A stretch of DNA of 60,928 bases, from contig JAQVIX010000007.1 in the NCBI GenBank assembly GCA_028695495.1, forward strand, positions 1 to 60,928, read 5' to 3'. The position numbers and the translations under genes are program-made. This document shows positions 1 through 7,810 of the stretch, piece by piece (the stretch's first letter is position 1; every line of letters starts with the position of its first letter). The notes beneath the pieces are model-generated. The model was not told the DNA's origin. It saw only the letters and a program-made list of their open reading frames with translations, and ran no database searches. Source of the DNA: Candidatus Cloacimonadota bacterium. GTDB lineage: Bacteria; Cloacimonadota; Cloacimonadia; Cloacimonadales; Cloacimonadaceae.

Positions 1-921
1 GGTTAATTGCAGGGTGGCAAAAGTATGCCTGGCGCAATGGAAAGTGATGTGTTTTTTTATTCCGGCATCGGATATCCACTGTGCCAGGTATTTTCTGAGA
101 TATTTGTAGGAAGGGAGTTTGAACAACAATCCATCATCATCAATCAGGGCGAGGGCGGCATTTGGGATTAGGATGCGCACAGGGGCGCCTGTTTTGCCTT
201 GGGAGAGGACAATGTAGCCATCGATGATTTGGGAGCTATTTAGAGCGGTGATATCACCTAATCTGAGACCGGTAAAACATGAGAATAAGAAGGCATTTTT
301 GACTGCGGGGTGAAAGCAATCTGTGGCAACCAGGATTTGGATCTCATCAAGGGAGAGAAAGTTGCGAATGCCTCTGTTTTGTTTTACGCGCAAACCATCA
401 AAGGGATTGGATTCCAAGATGCTATCTTTGACGGCGCTTTTGCAAATCAAAGAAAGAGCCTGGATGTAATGATTGATGGTGGCTGGCTTGCGATTTAGCA
501 ATGATCTTTGGAATTGGGCTGCCTGGTAGCGGGTGATATTTCCGATGGTGGCGCCTGGGTATTGTTTTAAGAAAGAGCGCACGGCGCACATATAAACACG
601 TTTATTTTGGAGCAATTTATCCGCCAAGACGATATCCGCGTATTTGTCTAAGGGCAGATTGTAATCGAGGGAATTCCGGGGAGCACCAAAGCGGAAACGA
701 TGCTCATATTGATCGCGTAAGATAGTGATCTTGCGGATCGCCATGGCTTGCTGGCGTTTGTCTGAAGTGTATTTGATGCCGGTGGAGATCCGGGTTCTTT
801 TGCCTTCGCAGTACAAATCAAGCACAAAATAATGGTTTCCCGCACCGGTTTCTTTCAAGCGAATCTTGACCAATTTGTCGGCATTTAATACTTGGATCGC
901 TGACTTGATATCAGACTTCAT
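1..921 (-). CDS. tyrosine recombinase/integrase, C-terminus beyond window edge
   Basis: Continuous 307-codon frame read on the minus strand from ATG at 919-921 and running off the left edge, so the C-terminus is missing. A weak ribosome site (GAGGTG) lies just upstream. Residues 85-175 look like a SAM-like core-binding domain. The catalytic domain follows: the first arginine is in SCFTGLRLGD (R220), a beta-hairpin lysine near K242, and the HxxR box in HCARHTFA (H295, R298). The tyrosine nucleophile would lie just outside the window. Such enzymes cut and rejoin DNA at attachment sites, often in tRNA genes, and a tRNA 3' fragment lies 160 bp away. Phage-like or island integrase; the sub-type is not resolved. 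Confidence 0.93.
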   Translation of the reverse strand, partial: MKSDIKSAIQVLNADKLVKIRLKETGAGNHYFVLDLYCEGKRTRISTGIKYTSDKRQQAMAIRKITILRDQYEHRFRFGAPRNSLDYNLPLDKYADIVLADKLLQNKRVYMCAVRSFLKQYPGATIGNITRYQAAQFQRSLLNRKPATINHYIQALSLICKSAVKDSILESNPFDGLRVKQNRGIRNFLSLDEIQILVATDCFHPAVKNAFLFSCFTGLRLGDITALNSSQIIDGYIVLSQGKTGAPVRILIPNAALALIDDDGLLFKLPSYKYLRKYLAQWISDAGIKKHITFHCARHTFATLQLT

Positions 922-1082
922 ACTCACCTCTATTTTTGATTTTCATGGGACGTTTTGGGTGACAAACATGGGACAAATATAGTCAAATCCTGTCAAGCGA
1001 AATCATGCGGATTTTGTGTAAAGAGTTGTTTAATATATGCGTTATAGCGTAGTGTCAAATACAGTAAAAGCCTCGGTAGGGA

Positions 1083-1127
1083 TTCGCAATCAATAGGTCA
1101 GGGGTTCGAATCCCCTTAGCTCCACCA
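1083..1127 (+). other. tRNA 3'-end fragment, probable attachment site
   Basis: The segment carries a perfect T arm (AGGGG, loop TTCGAAT, CCCCT, 1100-1116), the acceptor 3' strand TAGCTCC, discriminator A and an encoded CCA (1125-1127). Upstream, TTCGCAA at about 1083-1089 would be an anticodon loop with CGC (Ala-like), but no matching 5' half exists: there is no GGAGCTA acceptor strand 76 nt upstream and the anticodon stem does not pair. It is therefore a fragment, as left at one end of an element integrated into a tRNA gene. The stop codon of the antisense brxL-like gene lies inside it. Amino-acid identity is a guess. Confidence 0.8.
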
Positions 1128-2630
1128 GCCTTTTATCTTGGCAATTCGCGGCGGCTTTGGTGCCGCTTTTTCGATAATATCCCTACTTTTAATCTCCGGC
1201 ATAAAGGGGCTGTATTCGCTATCCATTTCGGCAAGTTGACGCCGGATAATGCCGCGGGCCTTCATGGCGGGTTGCAGGATAAATTGTTCAAACTCAGTTT
1301 TGGGAATATCGTCCGGTTTTAAGGCATGAGGGTAAAGCAACTTCAGATAAGCAGTTGCCAGTTTGATTACCGCCTTGGTATCCCGCGTATCGGCAGTTTT
1401 GGGAATATCCAGCCGCGCCTTGATAATCTCCGCATAAGTGGTATCAAAACGCAGGTGGTGCAATATCTCCGCAAAGTATTCACTATTAAGGGCATAGCCT
1501 TTTAGTTTGAGGTCTTCGGTAAAGCGGAAAAGCTGCCAGCCGGGGATGAATCCATGGATTCTATCTATCAGCGCAGAGGATTGAAAGAAGGAGGGCAGGT
1601 CTTTGAAAAAGAGGCGGTGCCGGGGCTGTAAAGCTTTGGTAAGTGCGATATTACCCAGCAGCATCAAGCCGCAATCCGAAATGCTCTGATAATTTCCCAC
1701 CACTATTTTGCCATTTTCCAGATAGTTTTTAAAGGCACCCAAAAGGTCTTCTTCCTGGGCAAATTGCAGGGTTTCAATCTCGTCCAGCGCCAGAAAGTCG
1801 TAATGGTGAATGATGCCCGGGCTGCGGGTAGAGAGATTGTAAAAGATGCTGGCGCGGGTAACGATACCGCCGCTTAAAGTCCAGCCATATTTGGATAAAT
1901 TATTGAAAGTATAGGATTTGCCAGTGCCTTTGGGAGCAAGCTCGATGATATTGAGATTTGGCTCTACATACACCAAAAGACGGGAGAGGTAGCAGAGTTT
2001 TTTACCCAAATTGAAATCGCCACTGCCCTGATAATCCGGATTGATCTCCATGCTGCGGATTAGCAGGTCTATCCATTCGGAGGTGTTAAATTGCTCCCGC
2101 GCTTCTTTGTAAAAATCCAGATTCACGCGGTAAGGCTCGAAGGGTTTGAAATCTGTAAGCTCCACATAGCCTTTGTCGCTGCCTTCCGGCGGCACATAAG
2201 TAAGCTGCAAGATGCCCCATACCTCGCCATCATGCAAGCGGTTCAGCTTTTCTTCTGGCATTTGCAGCGAGATTACTCCTTCCCTTTTGCCAATACCCAA
2301 ATCTGGAATGCTGAAGCTCATTTTGCCGTTCAGAAGGTCGGTGGAAACCAATAAACGTGAGAATACCTGGATGCTGCCCCTGGATTTGAGCAGTTGCCGG
2401 CGGATATTCGTGCCTTTGCGGGGGATTTTGCTTTCGATAAATTGCCAGCAGGCGTCTTTATCAAAATAGCCTTTATCCGAAAAAGCTTTGATGAGCCAAT
2501 CCTTTACAAAGGAAGGCAGATTGCGCCCGCTAAAAACGCTATAGGCAGCGGGATCTTTATAGACGGATTCCAGCGGAAAGAAGCCGGGAATCTTGGCGTC
2601 TAAACCTTGGCTAAGAGCTTTGGGTTCCAT
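1116..2630 (-). CDS. brxL: BrxL-like AAA+ protein (short form)
   Basis: The 504-aa protein has the BrxL signature: Walker A in ELAPKGTGKSY (232-239), then YGWTLSGG and the Walker B FLALDE (279-284), followed by a GxYxS-type segment and a LLGNI strand. BrxL proteins are ring-forming DNA-binding AAA+ factors of BREX phage defence. Long BrxL forms (near 680 aa) carry a C-terminal Lon-like domain; here the protein stops about 170 residues after the ATPase core with no recognisable Ser-Lys protease domain. It may be a natural short form or truncated by integration, since its last residues (GWWS) and stop are read from a tRNA 3' fragment. Last gene of a four-gene operon, 3 bp after its neighbour. 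Confidence 0.85.
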   Translation of the reverse strand: MEPKALSQGLDAKIPGFFPLESVYKDPAAYSVFSGRNLPSFVKDWLIKAFSDKGYFDKDACWQFIESKIPRKGTNIRRQLLKSRGSIQVFSRLLVSTDLLNGKMSFSIPDLGIGKREGVISLQMPEEKLNRLHDGEVWGILQLTYVPPEGSDKGYVELTDFKPFEPYRVNLDFYKEAREQFNTSEWIDLLIRSMEINPDYQGSGDFNLGKKLCYLSRLLVYVEPNLNIIELAPKGTGKSYTFNNLSKYGWTLSGGIVTRASIFYNLSTRSPGIIHHYDFLALDEIETLQFAQEEDLLGAFKNYLENGKIVVGNYQSISDCGLMLLGNIALTKALQPRHRLFFKDLPSFFQSSALIDRIHGFIPGWQLFRFTEDLKLKGYALNSEYFAEILHHLRFDTTYAEIIKARLDIPKTADTRDTKAVIKLATAYLKLLYPHALKPDDIPKTEFEQFILQPAMKARGIIRRQLAEMDSEYSPFMPEIKSRDIIEKAAPKPPRIAKIKGWWS

Positions 2631-2633
2631 TAG

Positions 2634-3893
2634 TTAATCGTCAAAAAGCTCCTGCAAGGGGGTTTCGCTAAGCCCTACGCCATCTTCTTCAAAATCGGCA
2701 AAATCCATCTCCGACATGAGATTATCTTTGTAAGCTCGGGGCAGAGTGCCGCGCATGGCGTAAATATCCATTATCTCGATAAATACTCGTACTATCTGCC
2801 TTAGAGGTTTGCCACGGTAATCGATAAGCTTCAAAGCATCTTCCACGAAGCTGGGGGGAATCTCATATTGCCAGGGCAGAGCCAGATGGTGAATCTCTAA
2901 AAGCTCTTCCATTAGTTGCAGATAGTCGCTCTTTTTGGCGGGGGCGAGCACGATATTGCTATCGGAAGTGGCATAATCGAAAAAGCGGGCAATCTTATGC
3001 GCTTCCTCTTCGCTATGGCGCTGCTCTGCCATGGTGGGCATATCGCGGGCGTCATTCTTTCGGGTGCCGTAAAAGACGTCATCCTGCAAGGTTTTAACCG
3101 AGGCGGCAAGGGTGTAGATGGGCAGTTTATGCTCTTTGCTTAGGTTCATAAGCCAGTTCAGATTTTGGTAGGATTTCAGGCGCGCTACCTTGCCCAATTT
3201 GCCGGTAGTTTCCAATTCATCAATCAGGATTACCCAGCCCTTATATCCCATCGCCTGTAGCAAATAGGGGATGAACTCAAAGAAGCTCATAAAGTGATCC
3301 CTTTGCCGGAAGCGGGGCAATTCTTTCATTTCTGCCTTAAAATACTCGCGGGCAATGCGTTGGGAACGGACGATATTCTCCTTTTTGCCCATCAGCGCAT
3401 TGTATAGGGTAATGGTATGCCGCTCTTCATAAAGGGAAAAGGCTTTGAATATGAGGGTGGGCAGGGGATGCAAAAGTTTCTCGGCGATAAAGGGTAATTT
3501 GGCGATGATCTCATGCGGCGGATTCATCTGCGAAAGCGGATTGAGGAGACCGGGGAGATTGTGACCAGGGATGCGCAGATGCGAGGTAAATGCGGGAAAA
3601 AGCTGTTGCAGATTGTTGAGATTGAGCTGCCGCGAGAGCGAGATGTAGCTAACGGCATAGCCATCGCTTAAGAGGTTCTGCTCCAGTTGCTTCAGGAAGT
3701 GGGTTTTGCCCTGACCGTATTCGCCCCATACCAGCTTGCCTTTGGGTGAGCCGCCGGAGGCGAGTTTCTCCAAATCCGGCTCCAGCTTTTGCATCAGGGA
3801 TTTGCGGATATCCAGGGTGCCCGCCACGGTATCCCGGCTGGGAATGCCGGCGCGGATGGCTTCTAACATCAAGATATAATCGGTATTAGACAT
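2634..3893 (-). CDS. P-loop ATPase, BREX DUF2791 type (BrxD-like)
   Basis: The 419-aa protein has Walker A GEYGQGKT (57-64) and Walker B VILIDELE (221-228), then a TLAASVK strand that fits sensor 1 and a helical C-terminus. The GEYGxGKTHFL / LIDELE combination is typical of the DUF2791 'BREX ATP-binding' family that accompanies BrxL or helicases in defence islands. It overlaps the preceding ATPase gene by 8 nt, so translation is likely coupled, and brxL follows directly. No nuclease or methylase domain is visible. Specific partner and trigger are unknown; its role as an ATP-driven switch with BrxL is inference. Confidence 0.75.
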   Translation of the reverse strand: MSNTDYILMLEAIRAGIPSRDTVAGTLDIRKSLMQKLEPDLEKLASGGSPKGKLVWGEYGQGKTHFLKQLEQNLLSDGYAVSYISLSRQLNLNNLQQLFPAFTSHLRIPGHNLPGLLNPLSQMNPPHEIIAKLPFIAEKLLHPLPTLIFKAFSLYEERHTITLYNALMGKKENIVRSQRIAREYFKAEMKELPRFRQRDHFMSFFEFIPYLLQAMGYKGWVILIDELETTGKLGKVARLKSYQNLNWLMNLSKEHKLPIYTLAASVKTLQDDVFYGTRKNDARDMPTMAEQRHSEEEAHKIARFFDYATSDSNIVLAPAKKSDYLQLMEELLEIHHLALPWQYEIPPSFVEDALKLIDYRGKPLRQIVRVFIEIMDIYAMRGTLPRAYKDNLMSEMDFADFEEDGVGLSETPLQELFDD

Positions 3894-5082
3894 AAGGTAG
3901 CTCCGGCTGGGGTATTAGGTAGTTTTGCAGCGCACTGCGAAAATCGGAATACTGGATTTCGGGAAATACCTCGGTAGCGCTAAATTCCTCCGGATAGGCG
4001 TGGCTTAATTGCCGGTATTTCTGCGCCAAACGCTGTAGCTCCCCGCTTTGAATCGCTTCATAGAGTAATAGGTTAGCGTCGATAAGATCAGAATAAGGAT
4101 TCAGGTAATCCTGCCATACAAAGCCGGGCTGCAGGCGCATCCAGAGAGCATGGTAGCTTTCAAAGCCGTGGCGCTCGTTATTCATCATCTCCTCACCGGC
4201 AGCCACCAGGATGAGGGTATTGGGAAAGAAATCCATATCGTCAATAAGCTGGCGCAGAAGCTCATATACATCGTTGCGGCGCATGGGGGTATAGCGCAGG
4301 CGGCTTTCGGCAAGCGGCAGGATGGCTTCCAACTGGTCGATGGTAATTACCAGCCCCTTGTAGCCGGAAAGCAGCAACAATTTGATCAGCGAATAGAGCC
4401 AAATGCGGGCATTACTACGAGCAAGCACTTCGTAAAGGCTGCTGGCAGTTTTTTGCGCATAAATCAGCTTTTCGCCTTTGAGCCAAAGCGAGGCAATCTC
4501 CAGCGCCTGAGTATCCTGAAAGCTAAGTGCATTGGCAAGGATATACAAGTATTTACGGAAGGCAAAATCTACGTCTATCTCGTTGATAACCGTATTGATG
4601 GCAGCCCTGAGCGTCTTTGTCGCTTCGAGGGGGCTGGCAGCCTCTTTTTGGCAGAGATAATCCACAATATTTGGGGTATCGGCAGGGATATCCGCTTCAG
4701 TGTAGCCCAAAGCACGAATAATAAGCTGCCGCAGGTTTTGCTGTAAACGGCTGCTATCAAAGCAGCGCACCACCTCTTTGTAAAGCTGCACGGGGTCGTT
4801 TAGAAAAAACTCCGCTTCGGCAATATTGATCTGGCAGAGGTAAAAGCCCTGTTCGCAAGCCGCTTCCGCCAAAGAGCGCAGGAAGTGGGATTTCCCCGTT
4901 CCGCTGGCGCCGTGCAATACCTTCAATTTGCTGCCACCGGCGGCGATTAGCTCTTGCAGGGTATAGCTTTTGATGAGTTTCAGCCAGTCGTTTTCAATAC
5001 AGAGATACTTGAGCAAATCTGGGTTATGGGGCGGCTGTCCGCTGCGTAATAGCTGTAAATCTTCGCTGCTGAGGGCTATCAT
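3886..5082 (-). CDS. P-loop ATPase, second DUF2791-like paralogue
   Basis: The 398-aa protein has Walker A GASGTGKS (58-65) followed by HFLRSLAE, and Walker B LVITIDQLE (244-252). A second strand, LILVAAGEE, fits sensor 1. The overall plan matches the next gene in the operon (P-loop, long helical insert, Walker B about 180 residues later), so the two are probably ancient paralogues that form a hetero-complex. The Walker B carries Gln where the partner has Glu (TIDQLE against LIDELE), which hints that this subunit may be the less active one. It starts at ATG 5080-5082, two bases after the upstream coiled-coil gene. Confidence 0.72.
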   Translation of the reverse strand: MIALSSEDLQLLRSGQPPHNPDLLKYLCIENDWLKLIKSYTLQELIAAGGSKLKVLHGASGTGKSHFLRSLAEAACEQGFYLCQINIAEAEFFLNDPVQLYKEVVRCFDSSRLQQNLRQLIIRALGYTEADIPADTPNIVDYLCQKEAASPLEATKTLRAAINTVINEIDVDFAFRKYLYILANALSFQDTQALEIASLWLKGEKLIYAQKTASSLYEVLARSNARIWLYSLIKLLLLSGYKGLVITIDQLEAILPLAESRLRYTPMRRNDVYELLRQLIDDMDFFPNTLILVAAGEEMMNNERHGFESYHALWMRLQPGFVWQDYLNPYSDLIDANLLLYEAIQSGELQRLAQKYRQLSHAYPEEFSATEVFPEIQYSDFRSALQNYLIPQPELPYV

Positions 5083-5084
5083 TT

Positions 5085-5852
5085 TTATTCCTCTTTGTGA
5101 ATGCTAAGGGTGGAGGCTTTCAGGCTGTCGCCATTGGCGGTTTTGATGATATACATGGTGCCGGCATTGCGGCTATTGCCCAGTTCCAGGCGGTGTCCAT
5201 TGTAGGAATCGCTGGCAAAAACCAAACGCCCTAAGTCCCACAGGAAGTTTTCGATTTTGTAATCCTGCGAGCCGGGGGCAATGCTAAATACTTCGTAAAG
5301 CAGTTTCAGGCTTACGGCATTGCCAAAGCGGGTTTCGGTAACGCCATACACGCGGGAATTTACGTATTTGTAGGCAGTTTGCACGCGCCGGAAAAAGGCA
5401 TTGGCGTTGAAGCTGCTATTTAAGCGCTTGAAACTTTGCTCCACCAGCTTTGCTACTTTGTTTATTTCCAAATCGTTAATCCGCTTTTTCTTTTTGCCCA
5501 TGATCAGCAATAGGTGCCTGTCTTCGATATTTACCACCAAATCCAGAGGACCGATAATCAGTGTATTCTCGCTGATATCCGGATTCAAACCCCGCTCTTC
5601 GAGCATGCCCTTAAGCTCTTGCAAATAGGCGTCATTATCCTGATACTGCTGGCTGAGTTCATTTAGCTCCGCATGCGCATCTGCCAGATAAGTTTCCAGA
5701 TTTTGCCAAAAGCTATCCTCTAAAGCTTTGATATTCGTAAGTGCTTTAGCGGCGCCCTCTAAGTTGTGGTTTTTGAAGGAAGCAAGCATACTGTTATATG
5801 CTGATTGTAATTTTTGTATGTCTTTGGATTTCTGCATTATAACTCCATTCAT
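5085..5852 (-). CDS. coiled-coil protein of BrxL/ATPase operon, function unknown
   Basis: First gene of the four-gene operon. The 255-aa product is not recognised. Residues 8-90 are Glu/Lys/Leu-rich and helical, with heptad-like spacing (NELSQQYQDNDAYLQELKG), suggesting a coiled coil. The rest is mixed alpha/beta with a basic patch MGKKKKRI (about 118-125) that could touch nucleic acid. No catalytic motif is seen. A second in-frame Met at residue 6 is an alternative start. By position it is the system's probable adaptor or sensor, analogous in place only to BrxA/BrxB of BREX; sequence similarity to those is not claimed. Confidence 0.6.
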   Translation of the reverse strand: MNGVIMQKSKDIQKLQSAYNSMLASFKNHNLEGAAKALTNIKALEDSFWQNLETYLADAHAELNELSQQYQDNDAYLQELKGMLEERGLNPDISENTLIIGPLDLVVNIEDRHLLLIMGKKKKRINDLEINKVAKLVEQSFKRLNSSFNANAFFRRVQTAYKYVNSRVYGVTETRFGNAVSLKLLYEVFSIAPGSQDYKIENFLWDLGRLVFASDSYNGHRLELGNSRNAGTMYIIKTANGDSLKASTLSIHKEE

Positions 5853-6102
5853 TTTTTAATGTCAAAGAGCTTTTCTGCCAAAATCTGTCAAGCGCTTTTT
5901 GTGGAAAAGTGTTCAATTTAGGATAAATTTCTGTTCAAAGAGCTTGTAAATCCTGTTCTGCGCCTTTAATTCTCGGCTCTGGTAGTAGTTCTGTAATATC
6001 AAAACCAGACCTTGGCAAAGCGTGTGCGCTGCGCTAAACTCTCTAAACTATCTAAGCCCTTTCATCTAAACCTATTTATTTTAAGCATTGCTCATTTTTT
6101 GC

Positions 6103-6130
6103 TTGACAGCTTAAGTATCACTAATATATT
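6103..6130 (+). promoter_or_regulatory. sigma70-type promoter of repressor gene
   Basis: A perfect -35 TTGACA (6103-6108) is followed after 16 bp by -10 TATATT (6125-6130). It points toward the repressor gene, whose AGGAG ribosome site is at 6171-6175 and GTG start at 6183. The 330-bp divergent gap (5853-6182) otherwise holds no gene; the promoter of the leftward BrxL operon must also lie there but I cannot place it. Confidence 0.7.
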
Positions 6131-6137
6131 GGCATTA

Positions 6138-6159
6138 TTAGTTCAGGTTTACTAAACTA
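6138..6159. promoter_or_regulatory. candidate operator, inverted repeat
   Basis: TTAGT (6138-6142) and ACTAA (6151-6155) form an exact inverted repeat across 8 bp, and TAGTT (6139-6143) with AACTA (6155-6159) forms a nested one. A third ACTAA half-site (6120-6124) lies in the promoter spacer. The site sits just downstream of the -10 box of the repressor gene, where autorepression would act. Binding by the neighbouring HTH protein is inference. Confidence 0.45.
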
Positions 6160-6182
6160 CTTATATATAAAGGAGCTTAATC

Positions 6183-6908
6183 GTGCTTTCAGAAAGACTT
6201 AAAGAATTGCGCCAGGAACTGGGGCTGAAGCAAATCGAGCTGGCAAAGGAGTTGAATATCAATCCTTCCGCCATTTCTCAGATGGAAAATGGCAGGATCA
6301 AACCCTCTTTGGAGATTTTGCTTGAGTTTTGGCAAGCTTACAAAGTGGATTTGCATTGGCTGCTTACCGGAGAAGGCAGCATGTTTACCAATGGCAGGCA
6401 AGAGCAGAGCCAGCGCACCCACAAAAGCTGGGAAACCCTGCAAAAAATGCTGAATAACAGCCTGGAAGAAATCGCCCAAGCCAAGATGGAAATGATGGAT
6501 AGCACCGTGATGGACATCCCCGTGGTGGGCGAAATCGCCGCCGGCCCCCCCGAAGAGAGCAATCTCCCCACCGCCGATACCATTTCCATTCGCAAAGGGC
6601 ATATCAAAGGCAATCCCGGCAACTTCATCTCCCTGCGCGTAAATGGACACAGCATGGAACCCTCCCTGCATCACGATGATATCGTAATCATCTACCAATG
6701 CAGCGATTGGGAAAAGCTTTCCGGCAAAATCTGCGCAGTGCGCATCGATGGCGCCATCACCCTCAAAATGATGAGCCTGGATACAAATACCCGCACCGTG
6801 GTGCTACTGCCCATCAACAAAGAATATGCGCCCATCCTGGTGAATCCCGATGACCACAAAGACCTCACATTGATCGGCAATCTGGCTTCGCTGTATAGGA
6901 GGTATTAG
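6183..6908 (+). CDS. CI/LexA-like repressor, HTH_XRE plus S24 autoprotease
   Basis: Residues 1-64 are an XRE-type helix-turn-helix (LGLKQIELAKELNINPSAISQMENG region). Residues 115-241 are a LexA/CI S24 peptidase: cleavage site Ala120-Gly121 in GEIAAGPP, nucleophile Ser157 in NGHSMEPSL and general-base Lys195 in ITLKMM. Such proteins repress transcription until RecA-filament-stimulated self-cleavage after DNA damage. The start is GTG, chosen because AGGAG lies 7 bp upstream and the frame opens directly into the HTH. It is the only clear plus-strand gene and is divergent from the BrxL/ATPase operon, so it may control that operon and the nearby integrase. Confidence 0.9.
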   Translation: MLSERLKELRQELGLKQIELAKELNINPSAISQMENGRIKPSLEILLEFWQAYKVDLHWLLTGEGSMFTNGRQEQSQRTHKSWETLQKMLNNSLEEIAQAKMEMMDSTVMDIPVVGEIAAGPPEESNLPTADTISIRKGHIKGNPGNFISLRVNGHSMEPSLHHDDIVIIYQCSDWEKLSGKICAVRIDGAITLKMMSLDTNTRTVVLLPINKEYAPILVNPDDHKDLTLIGNLASLYRRY

Positions 6909-6937
6909 ATGCTTTTTTTGGGATTTTTTCTGTAGAT

Positions 6938-6979
6938 AAAAAAAGGCAAAGCCATTTGTTGTGCTAAATGACTTTGCCT
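6938..6979 (-). terminator. rho-independent terminator for leftward transcript
   Basis: AGGCAAAGCCATTT (6944-6957) pairs with AAATGACTTTGCCT (6966-6979), 14 bp with one mismatch, 8-nt loop. Read on the minus strand the stem is followed by a run of seven T (6938-6944). It stops transcription coming from the glycan/accessory side and insulates the convergent repressor gene. Confidence 0.85.
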
Positions 6980-7002
6980 AAGGGGATTGTGTGGAAGTAG
7001 CT

Positions 7003-7283
7003 TTATTTACTTCGGATTGTGTTCAATAACTGCTTGATTTTGTTCTTCAAATTTTGCGCTACAAGTTCTTTGAGCCACCACAGATAGTTATCGTCCCAGC
7101 GCTGGGGATGCGTATTGATCATCATCCTATCCGGCGTTTTGCCCGCCTGGATCAGCTCAATAAAGTGCATCGTGCTCTTTACTTCAATCTCAAAAGCGCT
7201 ATTAACCTTGTCCCGAATGCTCACTTCGCTGGCGTTCCAGCTTCTGCCAGTATCCGTAATGTAAAAGATTTCATCTTATTTCT
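7003..7283 (-). pseudogene. polysaccharide deacetylase-like remnant, C-terminal piece
   Basis: Reading from about 7281, the minus strand gives DEIFYITDTGRSWNASE, then a tail containing INTHPQRW and ending at 7003. This aligns by eye with the C-terminal quarter of the intact deacetylase-like protein at 14601-15389 (YLSDTGRRWNG ... FTAHPEQW). An in-frame TAA directly precedes the homologous part, and the NodB catalytic half is absent. It is the stub of a glycan gene whose 5' part was replaced by the neighbouring accessory module; the module's last gene ends inside the stub. A short 73-aa product from an internal ATG is possible but unlikely to be active. Confidence 0.75.
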
Positions 7284-7810
7284 TTTACAGCTATTATCGC
7301 TACCATCGTTCTCGTTGTTCTTTTGATCACATGCCAACATTCTCTTACGGATACACTTAAAGCAAAGAATAAAACAAATTTTGCACAATAGACCAACAAT
7401 CTCATATAGCTAATGATCTTACTTTTTTCAAAAATGCTGGGCAGTAGCCACAATACCAAAGTGACCATGAGCACCAAAATAGCAACCTGATGTCCATATA
7501 TAATCGTCTCTATTCCAGCAGGCTCGTCTTCTGATATTTTTATTAGTTCATCCGATACGACCAAGGAAAGCGCAACGCCCATTATTGAAATAGTAATACC
7601 AACGAAAACACTCAAGATCGGAACAATCATTATCTTTGATAAGTCAAATATACTTACTTTTATCAACAACGAACACAGTGTCGCAAAAACCACATGGAAA
7701 ATAAGCCAATAATCGAGGAAAGAGCTTAACCCGCTCTTTGATTTACCATTTTTATCTTCAAGCCCTGCAAAGAACCATTTCCACATATTGAAACTATCTT
7801 CTGTTATCAT
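7271..7810 (-). CDS. four-helix integral membrane protein, unknown
   Basis: The 179-aa product has four hydrophobic segments at roughly residues 34-53, 60-85, 106-126 and 137-154 and a basic C-terminal tail. No named family is recognised. It overlaps the preceding 273-aa gene by ATGA, so the two are translationally coupled. Its last codons (VKEIR, stop TGA) lie over the start of the deacetylase stub, marking an insertion junction. In accessory modules such small coupled membrane proteins are often membrane-damaging effectors; that role here is inference. Confidence 0.65.
   Translation of the reverse strand: MITEDSFNMWKWFFAGLEDKNGKSKSGLSSFLDYWLIFHVVFATLCSLLIKVSIFDLSKIMIVPILSVFVGITISIMGVALSLVVSDELIKISEDEPAGIETIIYGHQVAILVLMVTLVLWLLPSIFEKSKIISYMRLLVYCAKFVLFFALSVSVRECWHVIKRTTRTMVAIIAVKEIR

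Noticed and set aside
1052-1127. A complete tRNA gene ending in CCA
   Set aside because: The T arm and acceptor 3' strand are perfect but no matching 5' acceptor strand or paired anticodon stem exists within the required distance.
4150-4746. A 198-aa plus-strand frame
   Set aside because: Lies wholly within the DUF2791-like ATPase gene on the other strand; no ribosome site or family resemblance.
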